Part shown: piece by piece, positions 30,947-38,755 of the stretch
How the letters are laid out: each line of letters opens with the position of its first letter
How positions within the stretch are numbered: the stretch's first letter is position 1
Assembly (NCBI GenBank): GCA_947504195.1
Contig: CANNGN010000005.1
Location: 62,001-126,000 of the forward strand
Length of the DNA: 64,000 bases
From: an uncultured Vibrio sp.
GTDB taxonomy: Bacteria > Pseudomonadota > Gammaproteobacteria > Enterobacterales > Vibrionaceae
Direction: 5' to 3'
The notes under the pieces: generated by a model
What the model saw: only the letters and a program-made list of their open reading frames with translations
The model's database searches: none
What the model was told of the DNA's origin: nothing
Program-made: the position numbers and the translations under genes

Positions 30947-31576
30947 ATGACGACAAAAAAAAATAACTACCATCATGGAAACCTTAGAGAAGCGGTATTA
31001 GAAGCTGCACATAAGTTACTGGAACTTGAGGGAATTAAATCTATCACGTTTCGTAGAATTGCTAAGGAAGTTGGCGTCAGCCAGAATGCTCCCTACTCTC
31101 ATTTCAAAGACAAGACGGCATTGCTAGAGGCCTTAGCAGTGGATGGTTTTCAAGGGCTTTTAGATAGCATGAGAGAAAACAGTGTCTCTTTATCAACACC
31201 TTCAGACTATCTCCAAGCTATTGGCAAAGGTTATGTGACGTACGCTCTATCTAACCCTGCGTTGTTTAAACTAATGTTTGATATGCAGTCAGCGACGACT
31301 GAGTCAGGTATGCTCCAAACGGTTTCTTCACAATCTTTCCAGATTCTTCGCGATGCAGTTTCGAACGTTCAAGTGAGTAATAAGCAAGATAGAGCAGATG
31401 AACTAATCGCCTCAATATCGGCATGGGCTCTGGTTCAAGGGTTGAGTGTACTGCTCATAGAGAATAGATTATCAGCAAACCCTGAAGCTCAGTCGCTGAA
31501 GAGCTCGGATATAATTGAGCAGTCGACGAGGATTTTTACCCAGGGACTGATTAACTTCAAAAGCAATGGCCTTTAA
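30947..31576 (+). CDS. TetR-family transcriptional regulator
   Basis: 209 residues. The N-terminal TetR helix-turn-helix is clear (HHGNLREAVLEAAHKLLE; ITFRRIAKEVGVSQNAPYSHF) and the C-terminal ligand domain resembles the TetR_C WHG type (YVTYALSNPALFKLMFD). I start at MTTKKNNYHHG, the family N-terminus; a start 14 codons upstream is in frame. No strong ribosome site is seen. It is divergent from the two membrane-protein genes it probably controls. Confidence 0.88.
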   Translation: MTTKKNNYHHGNLREAVLEAAHKLLELEGIKSITFRRIAKEVGVSQNAPYSHFKDKTALLEALAVDGFQGLLDSMRENSVSLSTPSDYLQAIGKGYVTYALSNPALFKLMFDMQSATTESGMLQTVSSQSFQILRDAVSNVQVSNKQDRADELIASISAWALVQGLSVLLIENRLSANPEAQSLKSSDIIEQSTRIFTQGLINFKSNGL

Positions 31577-31673
31577 TGGACTCTACTTTTGTCCATGTAA
31601 ATTCTTAGTGGCTGGAGAAAGAGACCGACAAATACCGTCCTACACGTGCTCATAAACATAAATGACTGACTAT

Positions 31674-31703
31674 CAAAAAGGCGGCGTAGTTTTTCCACGC
31701 CGC
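31674..31703 (-). terminator. Terminator of the acquired ileS
   Basis: On the minus strand GCGGCGTG ... CGCCGC forms a GC-rich stem followed by CTTTTTG, about 23 bp after the ileS stop. Confidence 0.8.
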
Positions 31704-31725
31704 ACTTGTCTTGTTGCAGTAAACG

Positions 31726-34700
31726 TTAATCGACTTTTATTTTTTTGACCGCAATACTTAGTTCCCCCATTTCCAGCTTATGGTGCTCCCCCATATTGTC
31801 AGGCAACTCAAAATCAACAGATTTCGCTAGAGTCTCTGTTTGGACATAATCAAGATGCTGTTCTACCCATCGTTTTACTGAATCAGAAGTATTCACAGAC
31901 ACTGATATTTTGTCCGTAACCCCAAAACCGGATGATTTTCGGAGCTTTTGTATACGGCTTACTATCTCACGAATCATGCCTTCTGCAACCAAATCCTCAG
32001 TGAGATTAGGATCAAACTCCATGGAGATATAACGGTTAGAAACCGCGTTTACGCCGTCCTTTGCTTTTCTGTAGATAGCAATATCTTCTTCAACAAAACG
32101 TTGTCCGTCAATATCCAGAAACCCTGTTTGCTGAAGATGATCAATCTCAGTAGGTGAAAGGTTAGCTATTAGGTTCGCATAGTGTTTCATTTGCTTACCC
32201 AAACGCTTCCCCAGTGCGATAAAGTTAGCCTTCGCATAGAGGTCGATAAATTTTCCTTCATCGGTACTAAAACTTAAGGACTTGAAATTCAGTTCCGCTT
32301 TGATGTAATCAGACAAGCGTTGAATATCATCCAGCACTGACTTGTCTCGGTGGAGTATCGTTGCCTGTCTCAACGGTGTTTTGAGCTTAACTTTGATATC
32401 GTTTCTCATTTGTCGGCCCATAATGATCAGATGTTGAAAACTCTGAACACTTGTCTCGAGTTCGGGCAATTTCAGCTCACTGACTTCTTGAGGGTAAGGT
32501 CGCAAATGTACCGATAATGGCAGCTCTGAGTTTTCGTCATACTTTTTAAGCTGTTGATAAATGAACTCCGACAAGAAAGGGGCAAACGGGGCCATTAACG
32601 TGGTAAACGTGTTTAGACAATGATAGAGCGTAGCATAGGCACTTTCTTTGTCCTCATTCATGTCAGTTTGCCAATATCGAGAACGGTTCAAGCGGATATA
32701 CCAATTTGTTAGGTCTTCCAAAAACTCAAACAGAGGTGGAACCACTTCATACAAATGGTACGCCTGCATTTCAGCATTTACTTTTTCTTTTAGGCTTTCC
32801 AAACGAGAAACGATCCACTGATCAAGTACATTGTCTCTCGCAGCTGTGTCATTGACTTTCCACCCGTCAATATCAGCATAAGTTTTAAAAAACTTAAATC
32901 CGTTATACCAAGGCAGAAGCACCTGTCTGACCATTTCCTGAACGCCTTTGTCAGAGAACTTCTGTTCTTCGGCTTTAACTAAACCAGAATTGATAAGACA
33001 CAATCGCAACGCATCGGCACCGTACTGTTCCATTAATACATCGGGGGCCGTGTAGTTTTTAAGCCGCTTAGACATTTTCTTACCGTCTTCCGCCATCACA
33101 ATGCCGTTAACAATGACATTAGTGAAAGCGGGTTTACCGAACAGACACTCACTCAACACCTGCAAGGTATAAAACCACCCTCGTGTCTGATCCACGCCTT
33201 CAGCGATAAACGATGCAGGAAAACTTGCTTCAAACTCTTGCTTGTTCTCGAATGGATAATGAACCTGTGCATAGGGCATTGAACCTGACTCAAACCAGCA
33301 ATCAAAGACTTCCGGTATCCTGCGATACACACCATCCTCTCCGGCTAAAGTAAAGGTTAAATGGTCGACATGATCCCGATGCAAGTCTGCAATTTGTGTA
33401 CCAGTTAAAGAAGTCAGCTCTTCGATAGACCCTATACAGTAGGTCTTATCTGTGACATCGTTTATCCAGATAGGCAAGGGGGTTCCCCAGTATCGATTTC
33501 TTGAAACGGCCCAATCGATCGCATTTTCCAACCATTTACCCATTCGACCCTGCTGGATATGCTCTGGCACCCATTTGATCTGGTTGTTGTTTTCAACAAG
33601 TTTGTCTCTCAGCTGGGTTACACCGATATACCATGAAGGCACCGTTCGATAGATGATTGGCGTATCAGAACGAGGGCAAAAAGGGTAACTGTGCATTAAC
33701 GTGTCATGCCGATACAATAATCCTCGATCCTTAATCGCCTGGATTATCGATTTATCGGCATCTTTCACATAAACGTCGGCAAAATCACGCACTTCACCAG
33801 TAAAGCGACCTTTGCTATCCAGTGGACACACACTCGCCTCAACACCGTTTTCAAGGCAGACTCGTTGATCTTCCTCCCCAAACGCAGGGGCCATATGGAC
33901 AATGCCCGTACCACTTTCCTGCGAAACAAAAGTATCCGCGAGGACTTTAAACGCACCTTTAGCTTTGTACTGTACAAAGTAAGGAAAGATAGGCGTATAG
34001 GATTTACCCGCAAGCTCTGAGCCTTTAGAAGTAGCCAGCACTTCGACCGAATGTCCCTTTGAGAAGTTCTCTAATAACTCTTTAGCAACCCAAAACGATT
34101 TTCCTGCAGACTGGTCGCGCACCTTAACGTAATCAAATTCAGGATTTACGCAGAGCGCAAGGTTTGAAGGTAGAGTCCAAGGTGTCGTTGTCCAAGCTAC
34201 CAAATAGCAATCTTCGTCTTCTAGTTTAAACAATACCGAGATAGCGGGATCTTGAACATCTTTGTAGTTCGATGTTGCCTCAAAGTTAGATAAAACGGTC
34301 TCGAGCTCCGTGGAATAAGCAACAACTTTTTCCCCTTGATATACCAGGCCTTTATCCCACAACTGCTTAAACACCCACCACACGGATTCCATATACCAGG
34401 GTTCCAGAGTTCGATAGTCGTTATCGAAATCGACCCAACGGCCTAGGCGGGTTATTGTTTTCTCCCACTCTTGTGTATACCGCTGAACGATGCCACGGCA
34501 TTCGTCGTTATATTTGGCGATACCAAATTTCTCTACCGCTTCCTTAGCAGACATCCCCAATGATTTGTCTATCTCATGCTCGATAGGAAGACCATGACAA
34601 TCCCAGCCAAATCGCCTTTCAACGTAATGTCCAAGCATGGTTTGATAACGTGGGATGATGTCTTTGATAGTGGAAGCCACCAAATGGCCGTGATGAGGTA

Positions 34701-34872
34701 ACCCTGTTGCAAAGGGCGGACCATCGTAAAATACGAACTTAGGTTTATCTTTTGACTGCTCCAAAGATGTCTGGAATACACTGTGCGTTTCCCAGAATTG
34801 CAGCATGTCGTGTTCAGCACTCACAAAAGAAAAACTCGTGGGTGGAGATGTCTGTTTTTGTTTTGAACTCAT
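31726..34872 (-). CDS. ileS: Isoleucyl-tRNA synthetase, eukaryotic-like IleRS2 type
   Basis: Charges tRNA-Ile. The 1048 residues exceed the usual gammaproteobacterial IleRS (about 940). The ATP-site region reads FYDGPPFATGLPHHGH (HIGH-type motif HHGH at 60-63), where E. coli-type enzymes read HDGPPYANGSIHIGH. GWDCHGLPIE, CP1 editing-domain motifs (WTTTPWTLPSN) and KMSKR (599-603) are intact. These are marks of the IleRS2 clade that includes eukaryotic cytosolic and mupirocin-resistant bacterial enzymes. It lies in an IS-rich island without lspA, so it is probably a second, acquired copy. A leader-peptide attenuator precedes it. Drug resistance is inferred, not shown. Confidence 0.95.
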   Translation of the reverse strand: MSSKQKQTSPPTSFSFVSAEHDMLQFWETHSVFQTSLEQSKDKPKFVFYDGPPFATGLPHHGHLVASTIKDIIPRYQTMLGHYVERRFGWDCHGLPIEHEIDKSLGMSAKEAVEKFGIAKYNDECRGIVQRYTQEWEKTITRLGRWVDFDNDYRTLEPWYMESVWWVFKQLWDKGLVYQGEKVVAYSTELETVLSNFEATSNYKDVQDPAISVLFKLEDEDCYLVAWTTTPWTLPSNLALCVNPEFDYVKVRDQSAGKSFWVAKELLENFSKGHSVEVLATSKGSELAGKSYTPIFPYFVQYKAKGAFKVLADTFVSQESGTGIVHMAPAFGEEDQRVCLENGVEASVCPLDSKGRFTGEVRDFADVYVKDADKSIIQAIKDRGLLYRHDTLMHSYPFCPRSDTPIIYRTVPSWYIGVTQLRDKLVENNNQIKWVPEHIQQGRMGKWLENAIDWAVSRNRYWGTPLPIWINDVTDKTYCIGSIEELTSLTGTQIADLHRDHVDHLTFTLAGEDGVYRRIPEVFDCWFESGSMPYAQVHYPFENKQEFEASFPASFIAEGVDQTRGWFYTLQVLSECLFGKPAFTNVIVNGIVMAEDGKKMSKRLKNYTAPDVLMEQYGADALRLCLINSGLVKAEEQKFSDKGVQEMVRQVLLPWYNGFKFFKTYADIDGWKVNDTAARDNVLDQWIVSRLESLKEKVNAEMQAYHLYEVVPPLFEFLEDLTNWYIRLNRSRYWQTDMNEDKESAYATLYHCLNTFTTLMAPFAPFLSEFIYQQLKKYDENSELPLSVHLRPYPQEVSELKLPELETSVQSFQHLIIMGRQMRNDIKVKLKTPLRQATILHRDKSVLDDIQRLSDYIKAELNFKSLSFSTDEGKFIDLYAKANFIALGKRLGKQMKHYANLIANLSPTEIDHLQQTGFLDIDGQRFVEEDIAIYRKAKDGVNAVSNRYISMEFDPNLTEDLVAEGMIREIVSRIQKLRKSSGFGVTDKISVSVNTSDSVKRWVEQHLDYVQTETLAKSVDFELPDNMGEHHKLEMGELSIAVKKIKVD

Positions 34873-34873
34873 A

Positions 34874-34906
34874 CTTACCTCTTAATTTAAAATCCTAAGA
34901 GGTAAG
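34874..34906 (-). promoter_or_regulatory. Hairpin sequestering the ileS ribosome-binding site
   Basis: CTTACCTCTTA and TAAGAGGTAAG form a perfect 11-bp stem with an 11-nt loop that ends one base before the ileS ATG. The 3' arm contains the AAGAGG Shine-Dalgarno sequence. It would reduce translation of read-through transcripts unless opened. Confidence 0.75.
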
Positions 34907-34909
34907 CAC

Positions 34910-34933
34910 AAAAAACCCGCCTCTCAGGCGGGT
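34910..34933 (-). terminator. Attenuator terminator in the ileS leader
   Basis: On the minus strand ACCCGCCT-gag-AGGCGGGT followed by T6: an intrinsic terminator upstream of ileS, 36 bp after the leader-peptide stop. Its 5' arm CCCGCC can pair instead with GGTGGG (minus strand, at 34959-34964), with one G-U pair, to form an antiterminator. Confidence 0.88.
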
Positions 34934-34950
34934 CTTAAAATTTAGTTGCA

Positions 34951-35004
34951 CTAACTATCCCACCATTTCTTAAGAAATGATGATAATAATTCGTTGGAAG
35001 TTAG
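34951..35004 (-). promoter_or_regulatory. Antiterminator / anti-antiterminator segments of the ileS attenuator
   Basis: Segment 1 is CTAACT inside leader codons 5-7 (34999-35004). Segment 2 contains GGTGGG (34959-34964) and AGTTAG (34951-34956). Segment 3 is the terminator 5' arm. CTAACT pairs with AGTTAG when no ribosome is present; GGTGGG pairs with CCCGCC when segment 1 is covered by a stalled ribosome. CATTTCttaaGAAATG across the leader stop codon can form an additional hairpin. Confidence 0.75.
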
Positions 35005-35017
35005 GCTTCATATTCAT
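34970..35017 (-). CDS. ileS leader peptide with five consecutive Ile codons
   Basis: The 15-residue peptide MNMKPNFQRIIIIIS is encoded on the minus strand, with codons 10-14 reading ATT ATT ATC ATC ATT and the stop TAA at 34970-34972. The terminator hairpin follows within 37 bp and the ileS start within 100 bp. This is the arrangement of amino-acid biosynthetic attenuators (his, ilv, pheST). Ribosome stalling at the Ile run, when charged tRNA-Ile is scarce, would expose segment 2 and prevent termination. The Shine-Dalgarno is weak; a start at the second ATG (35011) or a longer GTG-started frame is possible. Confidence 0.85.
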   Translation of the reverse strand: MNMKPNFQRIIIIIS

Positions 35018-35340
35018 AAATTTAGGATTACACTTACCGTTTTGCTTGTCAATCACTTTATTGGGATTTAGTTTTGGCGTTTTTGACTGTTTCAATTGAA
35101 GTAGGACTTTTCCTATACAATCCATTGATCTTAAAAACATTATCATCTACTAACCACCTTTGGTTACAAAGACTTCCTAGTGCTCATCATTTTGTCAACG
35201 AATAACGGGCAGAAATAATTTAGTCACATTTACCTAGCAAAAGTATTTTTTGACCTGCTGCGGATTATTCAATGGGTACGCGGAACCTTTTAACACGAGC
35301 TTCTTCTTTCTTCACTGTAATAACCCTTACATCGGAATTG
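35018..35340 (-). promoter_or_regulatory. Promoter region of the ileS leader
   Basis: A consensus -35 TTGACA lies at 35047-35052 (minus strand), but the -10 candidate 16-17 bp on (TAATCC/AATCCT) is poor and would put the transcript start very near the leader ATG. Weaker promoters farther upstream (TTGAAA at about 35090) are possible. The rest, up to the IS3 end, is AT-rich with no gene. Confidence 0.4.
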
Positions 35341-35401
35341 AATAGCTACCGACTTGATAGACACCTTTTAGTTAGACAAAATGACTAATAGAGAGGTGCT
35401 T

Positions 35402-35680
35402 ATGATCAGTAAAAAATATCCAAAAGAATTTAAAATTGAAGCGGTAAAACAAGTCACTGAAAAAGGTCATGGTGTGGCAGATGTTGCCAATCGCTTGGGG
35501 ACAACAACTCACAGTCTATATACTTAGGTGAAGCGCTACGGTCCTAACTCCGCCCAACACCAAACTCAATCTGATGAAAATGCCGAAATTCGTCGGCTTC
35601 GTAAAGAGCTGCAAAGAGTAACCGAAGAGCGGGATATACTAGAAAAAGCCGCGGTGTACTTCGCAAGCCAGTCCGACTGA
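35402..35680 (+). pseudogene. IS3 orfA with internal stop
   Basis: Encodes the IS3 helix-turn-helix protein (KKYPKEFKIEAVKQVTEKGH ... VADVANRLGTT) and a leucine-zipper-like tail (NAEIRRLRKELQRVTEERD). Codon 42 is TAG at 35525-35527 where the family has Trp (LYxWVKRYG), so a single TGG to TAG change interrupts it. Confidence 0.85.
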
Positions 35681-36552
35681 GGTACGCCTTTATTAAAGCC
35701 AATCAGTCTTTTTGGCCTGTTCGACGGATGTGAAAAATCCTTGGGGTTCATCCCAGTGGTTATTATGCTTGGCTAAAACAACCTGACAGCAAACAAGAGA
35801 AGCGGCGTCAGTATCTTCTTGGGCTTATCAAACAGTTTTGGTTGGAATCAGGTGGCGTTTATGGCTATCGAAAGATATACAGTGACCGACGAGATGAAGG
35901 TGAATCCTGCGGGATAAATCAAGTACATCACTTGATGAAACGAGAAGGCTTACAGTCACAACGCGGGTATCGTAAACCTAGAGTTAAGGCGGGCTTTGAA
36001 CATGTTGCTTCGGCTAACAAATTAGCTAGGGAGTTCAATCCAATGGCTCCAAACCAATCATGGGTAACCGATATTACCTATATAAAAACACATGAGGGCT
36101 GGTTATACCTTGCTGTTATTATGGATCTTTTCTCGAGAAGAGTGATTAGCTGGTCGATGAAAAGCCGAATAACGAAAGAATTGGTTTTAGATGCGCTTTT
36201 AATGGCTATATGGCGGCGTTCACCAATACAAAAGGTGCTGGTGCATTCCGATCAAGGCAGTCAGTATACGAGTCAAGACTGGAATAAGTTCTTAAAGCAA
36301 CATAGGCTAGAAGCCAGTATGAGCCGCCGAGGCAATTGTCACGACAATGCCGTAGCTGAAAGCTTTTTCCAGTTACTGAAAAGGGAAAGAGTTAAGCGGA
36401 AAATCTACTCTACACGGGGAGATGCTCGTATGGATATCTTTGAATATATTGAGATGTTCTACAACGTAAAACGCAGGCATGGTTCCAATAATCAATTGTC
36501 GCCTGTAGAGTATGAGAAGCAATACGAAAGAAGACTAACGAGTGTCTACTGA
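35662..36552 (+). pseudogene. IS3 orfB (DDE transposase) with internal stop
   Basis: The frame after the -1 shift encodes the rve transposase: NQSWVTDITYI with the first Asp, VLVHSDQGSQYTS with the second, and NCHDNAVAESFFQLLK with the Glu. TGA at 35731-35733 replaces the Cys of the conserved RRMCKILGV motif. The catalytic half (36.0-36.55 kb) is intact and could be made only by internal initiation, for example at 35842. Confidence 0.85.
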
Positions 36553-36594
36553 CTCGGTGGCTATTAAGTCCTTTTTACCAAACCTACCTTAATA

Positions 36595-36626
36595 AAAACG
36601 AGGCTTATATTTAGCCTCGTTTTTTA
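36595..36626 (+). terminator. Intrinsic terminator at the right side of the island
   Basis: AAAACGAGGCT-7 nt-AGCCTCGTTTTTT. No intact + strand gene precedes it except the IS3 remnant, so it may be left over from ancestral DNA at the island edge. Confidence 0.7.
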
Positions 36627-37087
36627 TTCCCACCGTTAAACCCAATTCTTACTCTAGATTAGACTCATCTAATGTAAATTTGTGGCACATATCTGATTTT
36701 TAAAAGATTTTATTTAAGTTTCCCTAAATTTCGGCGATATAAGTGGTCAAGGTAAGCTCCAAGTGGCTCAATATGGTACCTTTTTGTGACAGCAGTAAGT
36801 CAATTTAGTAAATTGTTAATAAGAATATGTTAGCGACTACGCTTGCCGATTATGACCTATAATCAAACAGCCTATGTTTGTTATCTATTATTGTGAGATT
36901 ACTCAGCTAGAGTGTAGCTAGAAATGACTGTATATAAATATATAATAAAATCTTATGGTTACCTCTAGTTTGAATTGATAGTAATTGGCAATTTAATCAC
37001 ATGATTATAATGATTGTTGTACCTAAACAAGCTTAATTGTAACTCTAAATCTCAATGAATTAGGTTTTTTCAGTGAGGGAGATAAAA
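36627..37087. other. 461-bp AT-rich intergenic region before the GGDEF gene
   Basis: No gene-like frame and no GEMM-type c-di-GMP riboswitch core is visible. It presumably holds the promoter of the GGDEF gene; several short AT-rich -10-like sequences occur (for example near 36940). GAGGGAG at 37074-37080 is the ribosome site. Confidence 0.5.
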
Positions 37088-38701
37088 ATGCGAAAATCAG
37101 GACCATTTTCGTGGATAGCGAGACATCTTGAATTAAAAATACTGGTGTCGATCATCATTGTTTCAGTTATCTTTATCCCAGTAGCAAGTACTATTGCTTA
37201 TCGTCACGCCTTTCAAACAGCTCAAGAAGATGCGCATTTTCGAGTGACACAGTTTTTATCTGTTATCGAAAGTAATGCTTCGGTAGCAGCCTATATGAGT
37301 GATTTTTCTTTAGCGACGGAAATCGTAAATGGACTTGGAACGATTTCAGAAATTAATGGCGTCATTTTTACGCTTTCGTCTGGCGTAAAGTTAACTAACG
37401 GGGATGTTCGATATAATAGCGGATCGGATATACACGTTAAGCTTCGGACGACCTTTGAAACGCCTAAAGAGGTGGGTTCTTTAGATATTTTCATTAACCA
37501 AGAATTCATCAACAGCCAAGCAAAAGAGAAAGGGCTGTTTTTGGTTCAATGGCAAATTATTCTAATTGTTACGGTCTCAATTTGCTTTATGGTGTTATTT
37601 AGAATGGTGGTTTCACGGCCCATCCATCGTTTGGTTGCGCAACTTGCAGAAGTTGAGATTGAGTCGGGAGAAGTAAAACCCGTCGAGGTGACGTCGAATG
37701 ATGAAATCGGTTTTCTCGCTGAAAATATGAATGTGATGCTGAAAAAAGTTCAGGATTCATTTTCTTTAGATTCAGAAAAAAATGCCAAAATTGCTCATTT
37801 AGAAAAACAATTTAGGATGATTTTTGAGTACTCCCACGCAGGGATTGCGCTAATTAATGCGCAGAACAAAGTTCTCCTTTCCAATCCCGCTTTTGAAGCT
37901 GTTTTTAAACATAACTCGGAAAAGTTATCTCAAAGTTACTATTACGCTTCTGATCTCATTGATGAAAAGGCTGAGATGGAAGAAGTTATTCAAAGTGTTC
38001 GAGATCAAGAAACGAATATATTCAGAGACTTTAGAGTAAAAGGGCATGAAGATGTGTGGGTTCGTGCGATTTTTTCTTTGATTGAAGATAAAAGTAGCGA
38101 GTCTGGTAAATTTGTGGAAATGGTGGTGTACGATATATCCGATCGTGCCAAAATCGAACGTCATTTCGAGTATAACGCGACGCATGATTCTCTTACTGGC
38201 TTACTTAATCGCCGTGGCGGAGAGCTTAAATTTGCGAAACAGTTGGAATATGCCAAGGAGAGTAATAGCGCCTTTGTCATGCTTCTTCTGGATCTCAATG
38301 ACTTCAAGCTGGTCAATGATAAACATGGTCATGAAGCTGGGGATATCGTACTCAAAGAAATTGCTTCTCGATTACGGAGTGTTCTACGAGCTGATGATCT
38401 CGTGGTTCGTTGGGGCGGAGATGAATTCGTTATCTCTATGATTTTAGATAATTTAGAGCGCGTGAATTTTATTCTTGAAGAAATTCATGCGTCGTTTGCA
38501 TTAGAGATCGAAATCAGTTCAACGATTACTGCTCGTGTCGGAGCAAGTATTGGGGTGAGCACGTCAGTTACTAAAGGGTATGATCTTAGAGCGTTACTTG
38601 AATCCGCTGATGATATTATGTATGAAGTGAAGCGTAACGGTAACGTGAACTATCAAATCCACGAAGCTGACAAGTTAGATAATGTTGTTCATCTTCCTTA
38701 A
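37088..38701 (+). CDS. Membrane diguanylate cyclase (HAMP-PAS-GGDEF)
   Basis: Makes cyclic di-GMP. The 537 residues comprise a membrane helix (about 20-42), a periplasmic sensor of some 120 residues, a second helix (about 160-182), HAMP, a PAS domain (FRMIFEYSHAGIALINAQNK) and a C-terminal GGDEF domain. The active-site GGDEF is intact (443-447) and an RxxD inhibitory site (434-437) stands five residues before it, so activity and product inhibition are expected. The ATG at 37088 has GAGGGAG upstream; a GTG 15 bp earlier is less likely. No EAL domain. Confidence 0.92.
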   Translation: MRKSGPFSWIARHLELKILVSIIIVSVIFIPVASTIAYRHAFQTAQEDAHFRVTQFLSVIESNASVAAYMSDFSLATEIVNGLGTISEINGVIFTLSSGVKLTNGDVRYNSGSDIHVKLRTTFETPKEVGSLDIFINQEFINSQAKEKGLFLVQWQIILIVTVSICFMVLFRMVVSRPIHRLVAQLAEVEIESGEVKPVEVTSNDEIGFLAENMNVMLKKVQDSFSLDSEKNAKIAHLEKQFRMIFEYSHAGIALINAQNKVLLSNPAFEAVFKHNSEKLSQSYYYASDLIDEKAEMEEVIQSVRDQETNIFRDFRVKGHEDVWVRAIFSLIEDKSSESGKFVEMVVYDISDRAKIERHFEYNATHDSLTGLLNRRGGELKFAKQLEYAKESNSAFVMLLLDLNDFKLVNDKHGHEAGDIVLKEIASRLRSVLRADDLVVRWGGDEFVISMILDNLERVNFILEEIHASFALEIEISSTITARVGASIGVSTSVTKGYDLRALLESADDIMYEVKRNGNVNYQIHEADKLDNVVHLP

Positions 38702-38755
38702 ACTTTCGCCTGTTTCTTATATCAATTTTGGTTTATTACACTAAAAGGAAATCTA

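Larger units (their letters stand above)
35341..36565 (+). mobile_element. IS3-family insertion sequence (inactivated)
   Basis: Terminal inverted repeats at 35342-35364 (ATAGCTACCGACTTGATAGA...) and 36542-36564 match at 18 of 23 positions. Between them lie orfA and orfB of IS3 type in overlapping frames with an AAAAAG slippery run at the end of orfA. Both frames carry one in-frame nonsense codon. I see no clear 3-5 bp target duplication. It ends about 320 bp upstream of the ileS leader. Confidence 0.85.

Noticed and set aside
34873..35052. T-box riboswitch upstream of ileS
   Set aside because: The leader is too short, has no conserved T-box sequence (AGGGUGGNACCGCG) and contains a translated-looking Ile-rich frame. 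Leader-peptide attenuation explains the elements better.
35341..36565. Target-site duplication of the IS3 element
   Set aside because: The bases flanking the two inverted repeats do not form a matching 3-5 bp repeat.
36627..37087. c-di-GMP riboswitch in front of the GGDEF gene
   Set aside because: No GEMM core or paired stems could be found in the long intergenic region.
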